Positions 9,584-18,136 of a stretch of DNA of 64,000 bases are shown piece by piece (the stretch's first letter is position 1; every line of letters starts with the position of its first letter). Source of the DNA: Nocardia rosealba (lineage in GTDB: Bacteria; Actinomycetota; Actinomycetes; Mycobacteriales; Mycobacteriaceae); NCBI RefSeq assembly GCF_020216065.1, contig NZ_JAIWNA010000002.1, positions 310,001 through 374,000 of the forward strand, in the 5' to 3' direction. A program made the translations under genes and the position numbers. The notes beneath the pieces were generated by a model. The model made no database searches. It had not been told where the DNA came from and saw only the letters and a list, made by a program, of their open reading frames with translations.

Positions 9584-10531
9584 GTGCGTGTGACGAGTTG
9601 GCTGCCGATCCTGCGATCGGTGCTGGTGATCGCCCTGATGACCGGGGCCGTCATCGCCCTGCGCGGTCGGGTTCCCGGGGTCGTCTCGGTGGCGGGGGAG
9701 CGACCCTCCGCGCTGACGGTCGCGGTGATGCCGGTGCTGTTGCTCGTCTCGGTGGTGATTCTGGCGGCCGGGGTCCTGATCAGTCAGCACCGCTTGCCGT
9801 TGGCGATGCCGCAGATCGAGACCGGTGGCGGGCTGCCACGGTTGCGGGTCGGACGGCTGTCGGTTCTCCTTCCGGTCGCCGTCGGCGCCTCGGCGCTGGT
9901 GTTCGCGGGTGGGATCGTCGCCCTGTTCCTGCTGCCCGGCGCGAAGACCGAGCAGACGCCGCCCGAGGACGCGCCGATACGCGACCGTCCGACCTCGCTC
10001 GATGCCACTGCTCCCGAATCGCCTTTCAGCACACCGGATCTGAGTGGTCTCACCCTGGTGGTCGCGACCGCGCTCGCCCTGCTGCTCGTGGCGATCGCGA
10101 TGGTCGGGTTGGCCGCGGCGTTCGGTTCCGCGCGCCGCGTCCCCGACCACGTCCCCCCGCCCGACACCGAACTGCCCGCGCCCGAAGTGGATTCGCTCAC
10201 CCGGGCCGCCGAAATGGGTCTGGCCGCCATGATCGCCCCCGGCCAGGACACCCGCGAGGCCATCATCGCCTGCTACGCCGCCATGGAACGCGGCCTGTCC
10301 GCCGACCGCGCCGCCGCCCCCCTCATCTCCGACACCCCCAACGAGGTCCTGGCCCGCGCCTTCACCACCGGCGTCCTACAGGACTCCTCCGCCCACGAAC
10401 TCGTCACCCTCTTCGAAGAAGCCAGATTCAGCCCCCACGACATGCTCGGCTGGCAACGCATCCGCGCCGAACAATCCCTGCGCGCCGTCCTCGCCGACCT
10501 CCAACGCCGCACCGCCGAACTCGTCGCCTGA
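9584..10531 (+). CDS. DUF4129 domain membrane protein
   Basis: The 315-residue protein has four predicted membrane segments (about residues 8-27, 47-66, 94-117 and 156-180) and a cytoplasmic C-terminal DUF4129 domain: GQDTREAIIACYAAMERGL, then PNEVLARAFTTGVL and LVTLFEEARFSPHDM. DUF4129 proteins usually sit beside MoxR AAA ATPase and DUF58 genes, or carry a transglutaminase domain, and are linked to membrane or cell-envelope protein maturation. Neither partner is adjacent here. The GTG start is eight bases after GAAAG. A hairpin (10525-10544, arms CGCCTG/CAGGCG) spans the stop codon. Confidence 0.8.
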   Translation: MRVTSWLPILRSVLVIALMTGAVIALRGRVPGVVSVAGERPSALTVAVMPVLLLVSVVILAAGVLISQHRLPLAMPQIETGGGLPRLRVGRLSVLLPVAVGASALVFAGGIVALFLLPGAKTEQTPPEDAPIRDRPTSLDATAPESPFSTPDLSGLTLVVATALALLLVAIAMVGLAAAFGSARRVPDHVPPPDTELPAPEVDSLTRAAEMGLAAMIAPGQDTREAIIACYAAMERGLSADRAAAPLISDTPNEVLARAFTTGVLQDSSAHELVTLFEEARFSPHDMLGWQRIRAEQSLRAVLADLQRRTAELVA

Positions 10532-10654
10532 CTTCTGCCAGGCGGTAGTTCGACGATGTTCTGCAAGCTGATCGTTCGCTGCCTGGTCGGGGACCGGCGC
10601 CCGAAGAGTCTGCGAGGATAGGCGCACACTATCCCCTTCCGAAAGGAACCGAAG

Positions 10655-12421
10655 GTGAGCTCTGCCGGTTGTGTGCCGCTGCTCGGACGTGTCGCTGCCG
10701 CTGTGTCGGAGGCGATCGCCCGAGTCCGCCCGGAGACGGCGGAAGCGGACCCGGTAGTGCGACGATCCGACCGCGCCGATTACCAGTCCAATGCCGCGTT
10801 GCCGCTGGCGAAGCGGTTCGGGGTGCCACCGGCTCAGCTCGGTAGCGACATCGCTTCCGGCATCGATCGCACCGACGGTCTGATCGCTGACGTGCAGGTG
10901 TCGGGTCCAGGATTTCTGAACATCACCGTGTCCGACGCCGCGGTGTGGGAATCCGTCGTGGCACGACTGGTGGACGAACGGCTCGGCATCCCGGCCACCG
11001 AGGACGGTCGCCGAGTGGTGATCGACTACTCGGCACCGAACGTGGCGAAAGAGATGCATGTGGGGCATCTGCGCACCACGATCATCGGGGACAGCCTGGC
11101 TCGGGTCTTCGGGTTCCTCGGTGCCGATGTGATCCGGGCCAACCACTTGGGCGACTGGGGCACGCAGTTCGGAATGCTCATCCAATACATCGATGAGCAC
11201 CCCGAGTCACCGTGGCACACTGAAGAACTCGACGACCGGACGAGTTCGGTATCCGCACTCGACAGTCTGTACAAAGCTGCCCGCGCTCAATTCGACGGTG
11301 ACCCGGAGTTCGCAGACCGGGCACGCACGCGGGTGGTCGCCCTGCAAGCGGGTGATCCCGGCACCGTCGACCGGTGGCGGGAAATCGTGGCGGAGTCGGA
11401 AAAGGCGTTCGGCGCGATCTATGACCGGCTCGGGGTGCTGCTCACACCGGACGACTACGTCGGCGAATCGTTCTACAACGACCAGCTGGCCGACACGGTG
11501 ACCGAACTGGTCGACAAAGGTGTGGCTGTCGACAGTGAGGGCGCGGTCGTTGTCCTGTCCGAGCAGGTCGACGGGCCCGACGACAAGCCCGCCGTGTTGA
11601 TGGTCCGCAAGCGTGACGGTGGCTACGGCTACGACAGCACCGATCTGGCCACCATCCGGTACCGCATCGCTGCCCTGCGTGCACACCGATTGCTGTACGT
11701 CACCGACTCCCGTCAAGCGCTGCATTTCCAGCTGATTTTCGAAGCGGCACGACGCGTCGGCTGGCTCACCGACACCATCGAGGTCGACCACGTCGCCTAC
11801 GGAACCATCCTCGGCCCGGACGGTAAGCCGTTCAAAACCCGTGCTGGTGGGACAGTTCGGTTGATGGACCTCCTGGACGAGGCCGTCGCACGTGTGCGGG
11901 CCGTCGTCGCGGAGAAGAACCCGGAATTGTCCCCGACCGAGCTCGACACCATCGCCGAGCAGGCCGGTATCGGTGCCGTGAAATACGCCGACCTGTCCAC
12001 TTCCCGAGTCAAGGACTACTCCTTCGACCCCGTGCGGATGACCTCGCTGAACGGCAATACTGGTGTCTACCTGCAGTATGCCCATGCTCGGATCTGTTCG
12101 ATCCTGCGCAGGGCGGGCGCGACAGCCCATGCCGCAGTCGATGTCAGCGTGCCCCTGGAGCCGGCAGAGCGGGAACTCGCCTTGGTGCTCGACGGATACG
12201 GAACCGTGCTCGACGAGGTCGTCGAGTCGCTGGAACCGCACAGGCTGGCCGGATACCTCTACGGCCTGGCCCGCGCGTACACGGCGTTCTACGACTCCTG
12301 TCCCGTCGTCACCGCCGCCGAACCGATCCGAGCCAATCGGATCGCCCTGTGCCGGCTCACCGCTCGCACGCTCGAACTCGGATTGAGTCAATTGGGAATC
12401 GCCGCACCACAACGGATGTGA
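10655..12421 (+). CDS. argS: Arginyl-tRNA synthetase
   Basis: The 588-residue class I synthetase charges tRNA-Arg. The N-terminal Add1-type domain (DYQSNAALPLAKRF) is followed by the HIGH motif HVGH at 135-138 within SAPNVAKEMHVGHLRTTIIGD. The KMSK position reads KPFKTRAG (391-398), a usual ArgS variant. The DALR anticodon-binding domain ends the protein (YLQYAHARICSILRRAG). The GTG start follows GAAAGGAACC. No amino-acid-biosynthesis genes are adjacent, whereas actinobacterial housekeeping argS commonly neighbours lysA-hom-thr. This could therefore be a second copy, which only the whole genome can settle. Confidence 0.93.
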   Translation: MSSAGCVPLLGRVAAAVSEAIARVRPETAEADPVVRRSDRADYQSNAALPLAKRFGVPPAQLGSDIASGIDRTDGLIADVQVSGPGFLNITVSDAAVWESVVARLVDERLGIPATEDGRRVVIDYSAPNVAKEMHVGHLRTTIIGDSLARVFGFLGADVIRANHLGDWGTQFGMLIQYIDEHPESPWHTEELDDRTSSVSALDSLYKAARAQFDGDPEFADRARTRVVALQAGDPGTVDRWREIVAESEKAFGAIYDRLGVLLTPDDYVGESFYNDQLADTVTELVDKGVAVDSEGAVVVLSEQVDGPDDKPAVLMVRKRDGGYGYDSTDLATIRYRIAALRAHRLLYVTDSRQALHFQLIFEAARRVGWLTDTIEVDHVAYGTILGPDGKPFKTRAGGTVRLMDLLDEAVARVRAVVAEKNPELSPTELDTIAEQAGIGAVKYADLSTSRVKDYSFDPVRMTSLNGNTGVYLQYAHARICSILRRAGATAHAAVDVSVPLEPAERELALVLDGYGTVLDEVVESLEPHRLAGYLYGLARAYTAFYDSCPVVTAAEPIRANRIALCRLTARTLELGLSQLGIAAPQRM

Positions 12422-12660
12422 GCGATCGGCCGGATACGCGCCGTTACGGTCTGGTGTCGAGGCGATGGTGACGACGCGCGCTTCACGCGACCTCGACGCC
12501 GACGTGCGGCGGTGGGTGTAGCGGGCCGCGGGTGTCTCTTTGCTACGGTGGCGGTGTGTGCTGGAGCACACCTGTTCGGGTAGCAGCTGGTGGCGGGCCC
12601 GTTGGGGCGTGCCGCGGTGGTCGGTGGTGAGGTCGGTGTCCCACGACGAGAGGCCGTTCG

Positions 12661-13164
12661 ATGCGTGCGCAGATCAGTTTGACCGTGGACGGGCATACGC
12701 GGGAGGTCGGTGTCGATACGCGGGCCACGTTGCTCGACGTCCTGCGTGAACAGCTCGGTGTGACATCTCCGAAGAAGGGGTGCGATCACGGGCAGTGCGG
12801 GTCGTGCACGGTGTTGCTCGACGGGCGTCGTGCCACGCTGTGTCTGGCGCTGGCCGTGGCGCACGACGGGGCGACCATCGTGACCGCCGACGGGCTCGCC
12901 GACGGCGACGACCTGCATCCGGTGCAGCAGGCTTTTCTCGAGCACGACGGTTTCCAGTGCGGTTACTGCACACCGGGCCAGATCTGCTCGGCTGTCGGCA
13001 TGCTCGAGGAAGTGAAGGCGGGCGCACCCAGCCATGTCACCGCCGACCTCACCGGTCCGGTCGAGCTCACCGACGACGAGATCCGGGAGCGGATGAGCGG
13101 CAACCTGTGCCGGTGCGGTGCGTACCCGCATATCGTCGCCGCGATCACGGAGGCCGCCCGATGA
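12661..13164 (+). CDS. Molybdenum aldehyde oxidoreductase, [2Fe-2S] subunit (PaoA-like)
   Basis: The 167-residue electron-transfer subunit has two [2Fe-2S] sites. The plant-ferredoxin type has Cys41, 46, 49 and 61 (KKGCDHGQCGSCTVL); the four-helix type has Cys100, 103, 150 and 152 (QCGYCTPGQ; LCRCGAYPH). It is the small subunit of a xanthine-oxidase-family enzyme. GAGAGG precedes the ATG, and a TACGGT hexamer at 12544 may be the promoter -10, giving a leader of about 100 bases. The stop codon overlaps the next start (ATGA), so the three subunits are translationally coupled. Confidence 0.92.
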   Translation: MRAQISLTVDGHTREVGVDTRATLLDVLREQLGVTSPKKGCDHGQCGSCTVLLDGRRATLCLALAVAHDGATIVTADGLADGDDLHPVQQAFLEHDGFQCGYCTPGQICSAVGMLEEVKAGAPSHVTADLTGPVELTDDEIRERMSGNLCRCGAYPHIVAAITEAAR

Positions 13165-14153
13165 GGGACTTCGGCTACGAACGTGCGATCGGGCCGGAGC
13201 AGGCGGTGGCGACGATGCTCGCCGAGCCGGACGCCGTATTCCTCGGCGCCGGAACCAATCTCGTCGATCACCTCAAGCTCGGCATCACCGCGCCCGGCCT
13301 GCTCGTCGACGTGAGCAGGCTGCCGTTCGACGACATCACCGAACGCCCGGACGGTGCGGTGCGGGTCGGGGCCACGGTGCGCAATGCCGACCTCGCGGCC
13401 CACCCGATCATCCGCGCCCGCTACCCGATGCTCTCGGCCGCGCTGCTCGCAGGCGCGTCACCCCAGCTGCGCAATCTGGCGACCACCGCGGGAAACCTGC
13501 TGCAACGCACCCGCTGCCCGTACTTCCAGGACGTGACGACGCCGTGCAACAAACGCACGCCCGGCAGCGGTTGTTCGGCGATCGGCGGATACGACCGCGA
13601 CCAAGCCGTGCTCGGTGCCTCGGACCAGTGCCTCGCCACCCACCCCTCCGACATGGCAGTGGCCATGACCGCGCTGGACGCGACGGTCCGGGTACTCGGT
13701 GCCGACGGTGAACGCGAGATCCCGCTGGTCGACCTGCACCGACTGCCCGGTGCCGAACCCGAACGCGACACCGTGCTCGCCCACGGCGACCTCATCACCG
13801 CCGTCGACCTGCCCGCCCTCGACTGGGCCGCCAACTCCACCTACCGCAAGGTGCGCGATCGGGCGTCCTACGCCTTCGCACTGATTTCCGTAGCCGCGGC
13901 CGTCTATATCGCCGACGGGCAGGTTCGCGATTGCCGCATCGCTTTCGGCGGTGTCGCGCACAAACCCTGGCGCGCCCACGCCGCCGAAGCCGCGCTGCGC
14001 GGTCGCCCCGCCACCGAGACGAGCTTCGCCGAGGCCGCCGACGCCGAACTCGCGGCCGCACGTCCACAACGGCACAACGCCTTCAAGATCCCACTGGCAC
14101 GCAAAGTCCTCGTCGCGACCTTGCGTGACCTGACCGAGCAGGGGGCGCGATGA
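13161..14153 (+). CDS. Molybdenum aldehyde oxidoreductase, FAD/[4Fe-4S] subunit (PaoB-like)
   Basis: The 330-residue subunit passes electrons from the iron-sulfur clusters to FAD. GAGTNLVDHLK (29-39) and ATTAGN (107-112) bind FAD. An inserted Cys segment, TRCPYFQDVTTPCNKRTPGSGC, gives Cys119, 129 and 138, with Cys157 further on. It matches the extra [4Fe-4S] loop found in E. coli PaoB and 4-hydroxybenzoyl-CoA reductase-type subunits but absent from ordinary xanthine dehydrogenase. That, and the separate three-subunit layout, favours aldehyde oxidation over purine oxidation. It overlaps both neighbours by four bases. Confidence 0.9.
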   Translation: MRDFGYERAIGPEQAVATMLAEPDAVFLGAGTNLVDHLKLGITAPGLLVDVSRLPFDDITERPDGAVRVGATVRNADLAAHPIIRARYPMLSAALLAGASPQLRNLATTAGNLLQRTRCPYFQDVTTPCNKRTPGSGCSAIGGYDRDQAVLGASDQCLATHPSDMAVAMTALDATVRVLGADGEREIPLVDLHRLPGAEPERDTVLAHGDLITAVDLPALDWAANSTYRKVRDRASYAFALISVAAAVYIADGQVRDCRIAFGGVAHKPWRAHAAEAALRGRPATETSFAEAADAELAAARPQRHNAFKIPLARKVLVATLRDLTEQGAR

Positions 14154-16222
14154 CATCCGCGATCGGCAGTTCCCCGACCCGTGTCGACGGACCGGCCAAA
14201 CTGCGCGGCCGGGCGCCGTATGCGATGGAACATCCACTCCGGGATGCCTTGCACGCCTTCCCGATTCAGGCCACCATCGCGCGCGGCCGGATCGGCGCGA
14301 TCGATACCCGCGAGGCCGAGACGATGGACGGTGTCGTCGCGGTGCTCACCCATCTCAACGCCCCACGGCTGGCCGACGACGACGACAACGAACTGTTCAT
14401 CCTGCAGAACGACGAGGTCGCCTTCCGTGGTCAGCTGATCGGGGTGGTTGTCGCCACCAGCCCCGAGGTCGCGCGCGAGGCGGCCCCACGGGTGCGGGTC
14501 AGCTACGACGAGAGCCCCGCCGACGTGGTCTTCGACGCCGACCGCGACGACCTGTACGCACCCGAGGACGTGAGTGGCGGCTTCGCCACCGACACCACCA
14601 TCGGCGATGTCGAGCATGCGCTCGAGCTGGCCCCGGTAACAGTCGACCACACCTACACCACCGCGATGGTGCACAACAATCCGATGGAACCGCACGCCAC
14701 CATCGCGCACTGGACCGAGGACGGGCTGGTCCTCTACGACTCCACCCAAGGCCCGCACGTGGTGCGCTCCACGCTGGCGCCGCTGTTCGGGCTGGAACCC
14801 GAACAGGTGCGCGTCATCGCACCGTACGTCGGTGGTGGATTCGGGTCGAAGGGCGAACCGCACGCCAATATCGTGCTCGCGGCCATGGCTGCGCGGTTCA
14901 CCGGCGGCAAGCCCCTGAAACTGGCACTCACCCGCCAGCAGCTGTTCTCCCTCGCCGGGTACCGCACTCCGAGCGTGCAGCGGATCCGGCTCGGCGCCCA
15001 TCACGACGGGACCTTGACGGCACTGAGTCACGATGTGGTCCAACAGGTTTCGAAGGTCAAGGAATTCGCCGAACAGACCGCGATCGTGTCGCGGGTGATG
15101 TACGCGGCCGGTACCCGTGCAACCACCCACCGGTTCGCGGCGCTGGACGTGCCGGTGTCGTCGTGGATGCGGGCGCCGGGACACTGCCCCGGGATGTACG
15201 CGGCCGAAACGGCGATGGACGAGCTGGCCGTCGCGCTCGGTATGGACCCGATCGCGCTGCGGATCCACAACGAACCCGAGGTCGACCCGGAATCGGGGCG
15301 TCCGTTCTCCAGTCGTGGGCTGGTCGAATGCCTTCAGACGGGGGCGCGGCGATTCGGGTGGGCCGACCGCGACCCGGCGCCGAGATCGCAGCGGGACGGA
15401 CGTTGGCTGGTCGGTTCGGGCGTCGCGGCGGCCACCTATCCGGCCGATGTGAATCCGGGCAACAGCGCCCGGGTGCGTTTCACCGGCGGACGCTACGAGG
15501 TGGCCATCGACGCCATGGACATCGGCACCGGCACCTGGACGACACTCGGCCAGATCGCCGCCGATGCCCTCGGTGTCACCGGCGACCGCATCGACCTGCG
15601 CATCGGCGATTCCCGACTGCCCGTCGGAACCGTCGCGGGTGGTTCGAGCGGCATGGCGTCGTGGGGATCGGCGGTGGTCGCCGCTGCCGAGGACTTCCGC
15701 CGCCGCTACGGCGACAACCCGGCCGACGGTGCAGAGACGACGGTGGAAACCTCGAAAGACCCGGCGCGGGAGAACTTTTCGACGCACGCGTTCGGGGCGC
15801 ATTTCGTCGAGGTGCGGGTCGATACCGACACCGCCGAGATCCGCGTGCCCCGGGTGGTGAGTGTGTTCGGCGCGGGCCGCATCATCAACCCGCGCATGGC
15901 CCGCTCGCAGTTCATCGGTGGCATCACCATGGGCATCGGCATGGCCTTGCACGAGGAGAGTGTCTTCGACACCCGTTTCGGCGAGGTCGTCAACCACGAC
16001 TTGGCCGGCTACCACATTCCGGTCAACGCCGACATCGGCGAGATCGACGTCAGCTGGATCGACGAACACGACCCGCACGTGAATCCCATGGGCAGCAAGG
16101 GAATCGGGGAGATCGGCATCGTCGGGTCGGCGGCGGCCGTCGGCAACGCGATCTACCACGCCACCGGAGTGCGCGTCCGCCATGTTCCCATCCATCTCGA
16201 GGACCTCCTCGACGCCGTCTGA
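14150..16222 (+). CDS. Molybdenum aldehyde oxidoreductase, Mo-cofactor subunit (PaoC-like)
   Basis: The 690-residue catalytic subunit has the a/b hammerhead domain at the N-terminus and the molybdopterin-binding domain after about residue 150. Visible family blocks are HNNPMEPHATIA, YVGGGFGSKG, SWMRAPGHCPGMYAAE and the C-terminal GSKGIGEIG, in which Glu654 is the active-site base. It oxidises an aldehyde with water as oxygen donor at the Mo centre; the exact substrate is unknown. The length is shorter than xanthine dehydrogenase XdhB and close to PaoC. No PaoD-type cofactor chaperone lies in the operon. Confidence 0.92.
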   Translation: MTSAIGSSPTRVDGPAKLRGRAPYAMEHPLRDALHAFPIQATIARGRIGAIDTREAETMDGVVAVLTHLNAPRLADDDDNELFILQNDEVAFRGQLIGVVVATSPEVAREAAPRVRVSYDESPADVVFDADRDDLYAPEDVSGGFATDTTIGDVEHALELAPVTVDHTYTTAMVHNNPMEPHATIAHWTEDGLVLYDSTQGPHVVRSTLAPLFGLEPEQVRVIAPYVGGGFGSKGEPHANIVLAAMAARFTGGKPLKLALTRQQLFSLAGYRTPSVQRIRLGAHHDGTLTALSHDVVQQVSKVKEFAEQTAIVSRVMYAAGTRATTHRFAALDVPVSSWMRAPGHCPGMYAAETAMDELAVALGMDPIALRIHNEPEVDPESGRPFSSRGLVECLQTGARRFGWADRDPAPRSQRDGRWLVGSGVAAATYPADVNPGNSARVRFTGGRYEVAIDAMDIGTGTWTTLGQIAADALGVTGDRIDLRIGDSRLPVGTVAGGSSGMASWGSAVVAAAEDFRRRYGDNPADGAETTVETSKDPARENFSTHAFGAHFVEVRVDTDTAEIRVPRVVSVFGAGRIINPRMARSQFIGGITMGIGMALHEESVFDTRFGEVVNHDLAGYHIPVNADIGEIDVSWIDEHDPHVNPMGSKGIGEIGIVGSAAAVGNAIYHATGVRVRHVPIHLEDLLDAV

Positions 16223-16244
16223 GCCCATCGCCTAGATTCGCCGG

Positions 16245-17150
16245 ATGACCTCCACCGCCCTGTACTGCGGCACGCGCTGGGACGAGCAGGGGCGATGGTG
16301 TTACGAATTGCTGCGCGCGGACGGCACCGTCGACCTGCTGCCCGGTGTCGGCACCCGGCTCGCGTTCCGGGTCACCGAGGGCCGCTACTGCCTCGGCTAC
16401 CGTGCGTTCGGCGGCGAACCCGGGCGCCGGACCTGCCCGTACGAGGCGCGGATCGACACCGGCCACCAGTGCGAACGGTGCCGGATCCGGGAGGGATGGT
16501 CGGTGGTGCACAGTCATCGCGGTCCGCTCGCCACCCTGCCCGAACAGGTGCGCGATTACATGGCCCGCCCGCACCACCTCTACATCGCGTACTTCGGTGA
16601 CGGGATGGCCAAGGTCGGGACGGCCTCGGCGGTGCGCAGGCACCGTCGCCTGTTCGAACAGGGCGCGCTTGCCGCCCGCTTCATCACCGATTCGCCCGAC
16701 GGGTTGCATGTGCGCGAACTCGAGCGGGTGGTGACCGAGCGGGCCGGACTCCGGCAGTCGGTGCCGGGCGTGACCAAGACACGGATCCTCGCCCGCCCCC
16801 TGCGGCCGTGGGCGGCGGTGGAAGAAGGGGTGGCCGAGGCCGCCGCGCACGCGGCGAGCGCCCTGCCCGACGACATCGTCCGCACCGATATCGCCTGGTC
16901 CGGTGGCCGCGACTTCTACGCGACCATCCAGGCCAGCGGCCGGTTCCCCGACCCGATCGAAATCACCACCGCGGCAGGTGAATACGTGTTCGACGCGGTG
17001 GCCGCCCACGGCCACACCCTGGCCTGCCGTGATCCGGCGGGAGCCGCTGAACTGGTGTTGGTCAACGACTCCCGCCTCGTCGGGCGCCGGATCGAACTCG
17101 ATCCGGCGATCAGCGTCACCCCGGAACCGGCGCAGACCAGCCTGTTCTGA
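16245..17150 (+). CDS. DUF2797 domain protein
   Basis: The 301-residue protein matches DUF2797. It has a Cys-rich N-terminal segment (YCLGYRAFGG, RRTCPYEARIDTGHQCERCRIREGW) that could bind zinc, then HHLYIAYFGDGMAKVGTASAVRRHRRLFEQGA, which resembles a GIY-YIG-like fold core. The function of the family is not established. TAGATT (16233-16238) ends six bases before the ATG, so the transcript is probably leaderless and independent of the aldehyde oxidoreductase operon 22 bases upstream. It converges on the AhpD-like gene with nine bases between stops. Confidence 0.78.
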   Translation: MTSTALYCGTRWDEQGRWCYELLRADGTVDLLPGVGTRLAFRVTEGRYCLGYRAFGGEPGRRTCPYEARIDTGHQCERCRIREGWSVVHSHRGPLATLPEQVRDYMARPHHLYIAYFGDGMAKVGTASAVRRHRRLFEQGALAARFITDSPDGLHVRELERVVTERAGLRQSVPGVTKTRILARPLRPWAAVEEGVAEAAAHAASALPDDIVRTDIAWSGGRDFYATIQASGRFPDPIEITTAAGEYVFDAVAAHGHTLACRDPAGAAELVLVNDSRLVGRRIELDPAISVTPEPAQTSLF

Positions 17151-17159
17151 GGTGCCGGA

Positions 17160-17648
17160 TCAGGCGGTGACGGGGGTCCACTGCTCGGCCGGCGGCCGGC
17201 CGGGCAGCGGCTTGCCGATGAGAGCGAGCGGGACGAAGAAGTTCACCTGCCCGACCGCCATGGCGAGTGTGGCCAGCGCCGTCTCGTCGTAATGCTTCGC
17301 GGCGGCGGTGTAGAGCTCGTCGGTGACCCGTTCGCCGTGCGTCCCCGGGATCAGGACGGCCTCGGTGAGCGCGAGTGCGGCCCGTTCGGGTTCGGTGAAC
17401 GACGGTGCGTCACGCCAGGTGGCAACGGCGGTGATGCGGTCCTCGGATTCCCCTGCGGCGCGCAGGTTTCCGGTGTGCAGGGCCGTCAGATACGTGCTGC
17501 CGACGATCTGGCCCGCGCGCAACTGGATCAGGCTGATGGTCGAGCGGGGCACAGCCCCGTTGCCGACGGCTTTGAACAGTGCGGCGCCGACCTCGGCGAG
17601 GGCGGGGACGAGCTGCTGGGGGTTGGGCAGGCGGGAACGGTCGGACAT
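17160..17648 (-). CDS. AhpD/carboxymuconolactone-decarboxylase-like protein lacking the CxxC pair
   Basis: The 162-residue protein has the AhpD-like core IQLRAGQIVGSTYLTALHTGNLRAAGE and RITAVATWRDAPSFTEPERAALALTEAV. Where active alkylhydroperoxidases have CxxC plus His, this one has S51-T-Y-L54 with His58 kept, so thiol peroxidase activity is unlikely. Proteins of this fold are among the standard partners of ECF41 sigma factors, and one lies just beyond this operon. The ATG has GGAAAGGAAACC upstream; the longer frame from 17876 has no good site. It is the last gene of a three-gene operon with the DoxX-like and serine hydrolase genes. Confidence 0.85.
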   Translation of the reverse strand: MSDRSRLPNPQQLVPALAEVGAALFKAVGNGAVPRSTISLIQLRAGQIVGSTYLTALHTGNLRAAGESEDRITAVATWRDAPSFTEPERAALALTEAVLIPGTHGERVTDELYTAAAKHYDETALATLAMAVGQVNFFVPLALIGKPLPGRPPAEQWTPVTA

Positions 17649-17677
17649 GATGGTTTCCTTTCCGGTGGGTGTGATTC

Positions 17678-18103
17678 TCAGGCGATGCGGGTTCGGGAGC
17701 CGGTGAGGGAGCGCAGGGCCGCGGTGGTGGATCCACCGGTGGGCAGCCAGGCGCGGGCGGCGAAGGTGGCGGCGGTGAAGAACAGGGGCATGGCCCATTT
17801 GTCGGGTCCGTCGCCGACGGCCAGGTGCGAGGCCGCCGCACCGCCGTAGACGAAGACCAGTCCGGCATAGGCCCATTCCTTCGTGCGCGGGTGGCCGGGC
17901 GTGAGGATGGTGGCCAGCGCGGCCGTTTTCGCGACACCGAGGACGGTGGCGAAGTACATCGGGTAGCCGAGATGGTCGAAGGATTCGCGCACGTAGGAGA
18001 TCCGGGCGAGATCCCAGTACGCGCCGACGGCGGTTTCGGCGAGGACTGCGGCAACGGGCACCCAGCGTGCGAATTTCGCGATGCGGGTCAGGCGAGTGGT
18101 CAT
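17678..18103 (-). CDS. DoxX-like four-TM membrane protein
   Basis: The 141-residue protein has four hydrophobic segments and the DoxX-like pattern AVLAETAVGAYWDLARISYVRESFDHLGYP, MYFATVLGVAKTAALATIL, and WAYAGLVFVYGGAAASHLAVGD. DoxX-like proteins sit in the inner membrane and have been linked to thiol or quinone redox chemistry, but this subfamily is uncharacterised. It sits in the middle of the operon, 33 bases downstream of the serine hydrolase gene and 29 bases before the AhpD-like gene. Such genes are recurrent ECF41 neighbours. Confidence 0.82.
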   Translation of the reverse strand: MTTRLTRIAKFARWVPVAAVLAETAVGAYWDLARISYVRESFDHLGYPMYFATVLGVAKTAALATILTPGHPRTKEWAYAGLVFVYGGAAASHLAVGDGPDKWAMPLFFTAATFAARAWLPTGGSTTAALRSLTGSRTRIA

Positions 18104-18136
18104 GAGTGGGTTCTCCTGTGTGGGAAGGTCGATCGG

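Noticed and set aside
13904..16228. Minus-strand open frame of 774 codons opposite the aldehyde oxidoreductase genes
   Set aside because: It is a shadow of the PaoB/PaoC-like reading frames, with Arg-, His- and Gly-rich text and no domain.
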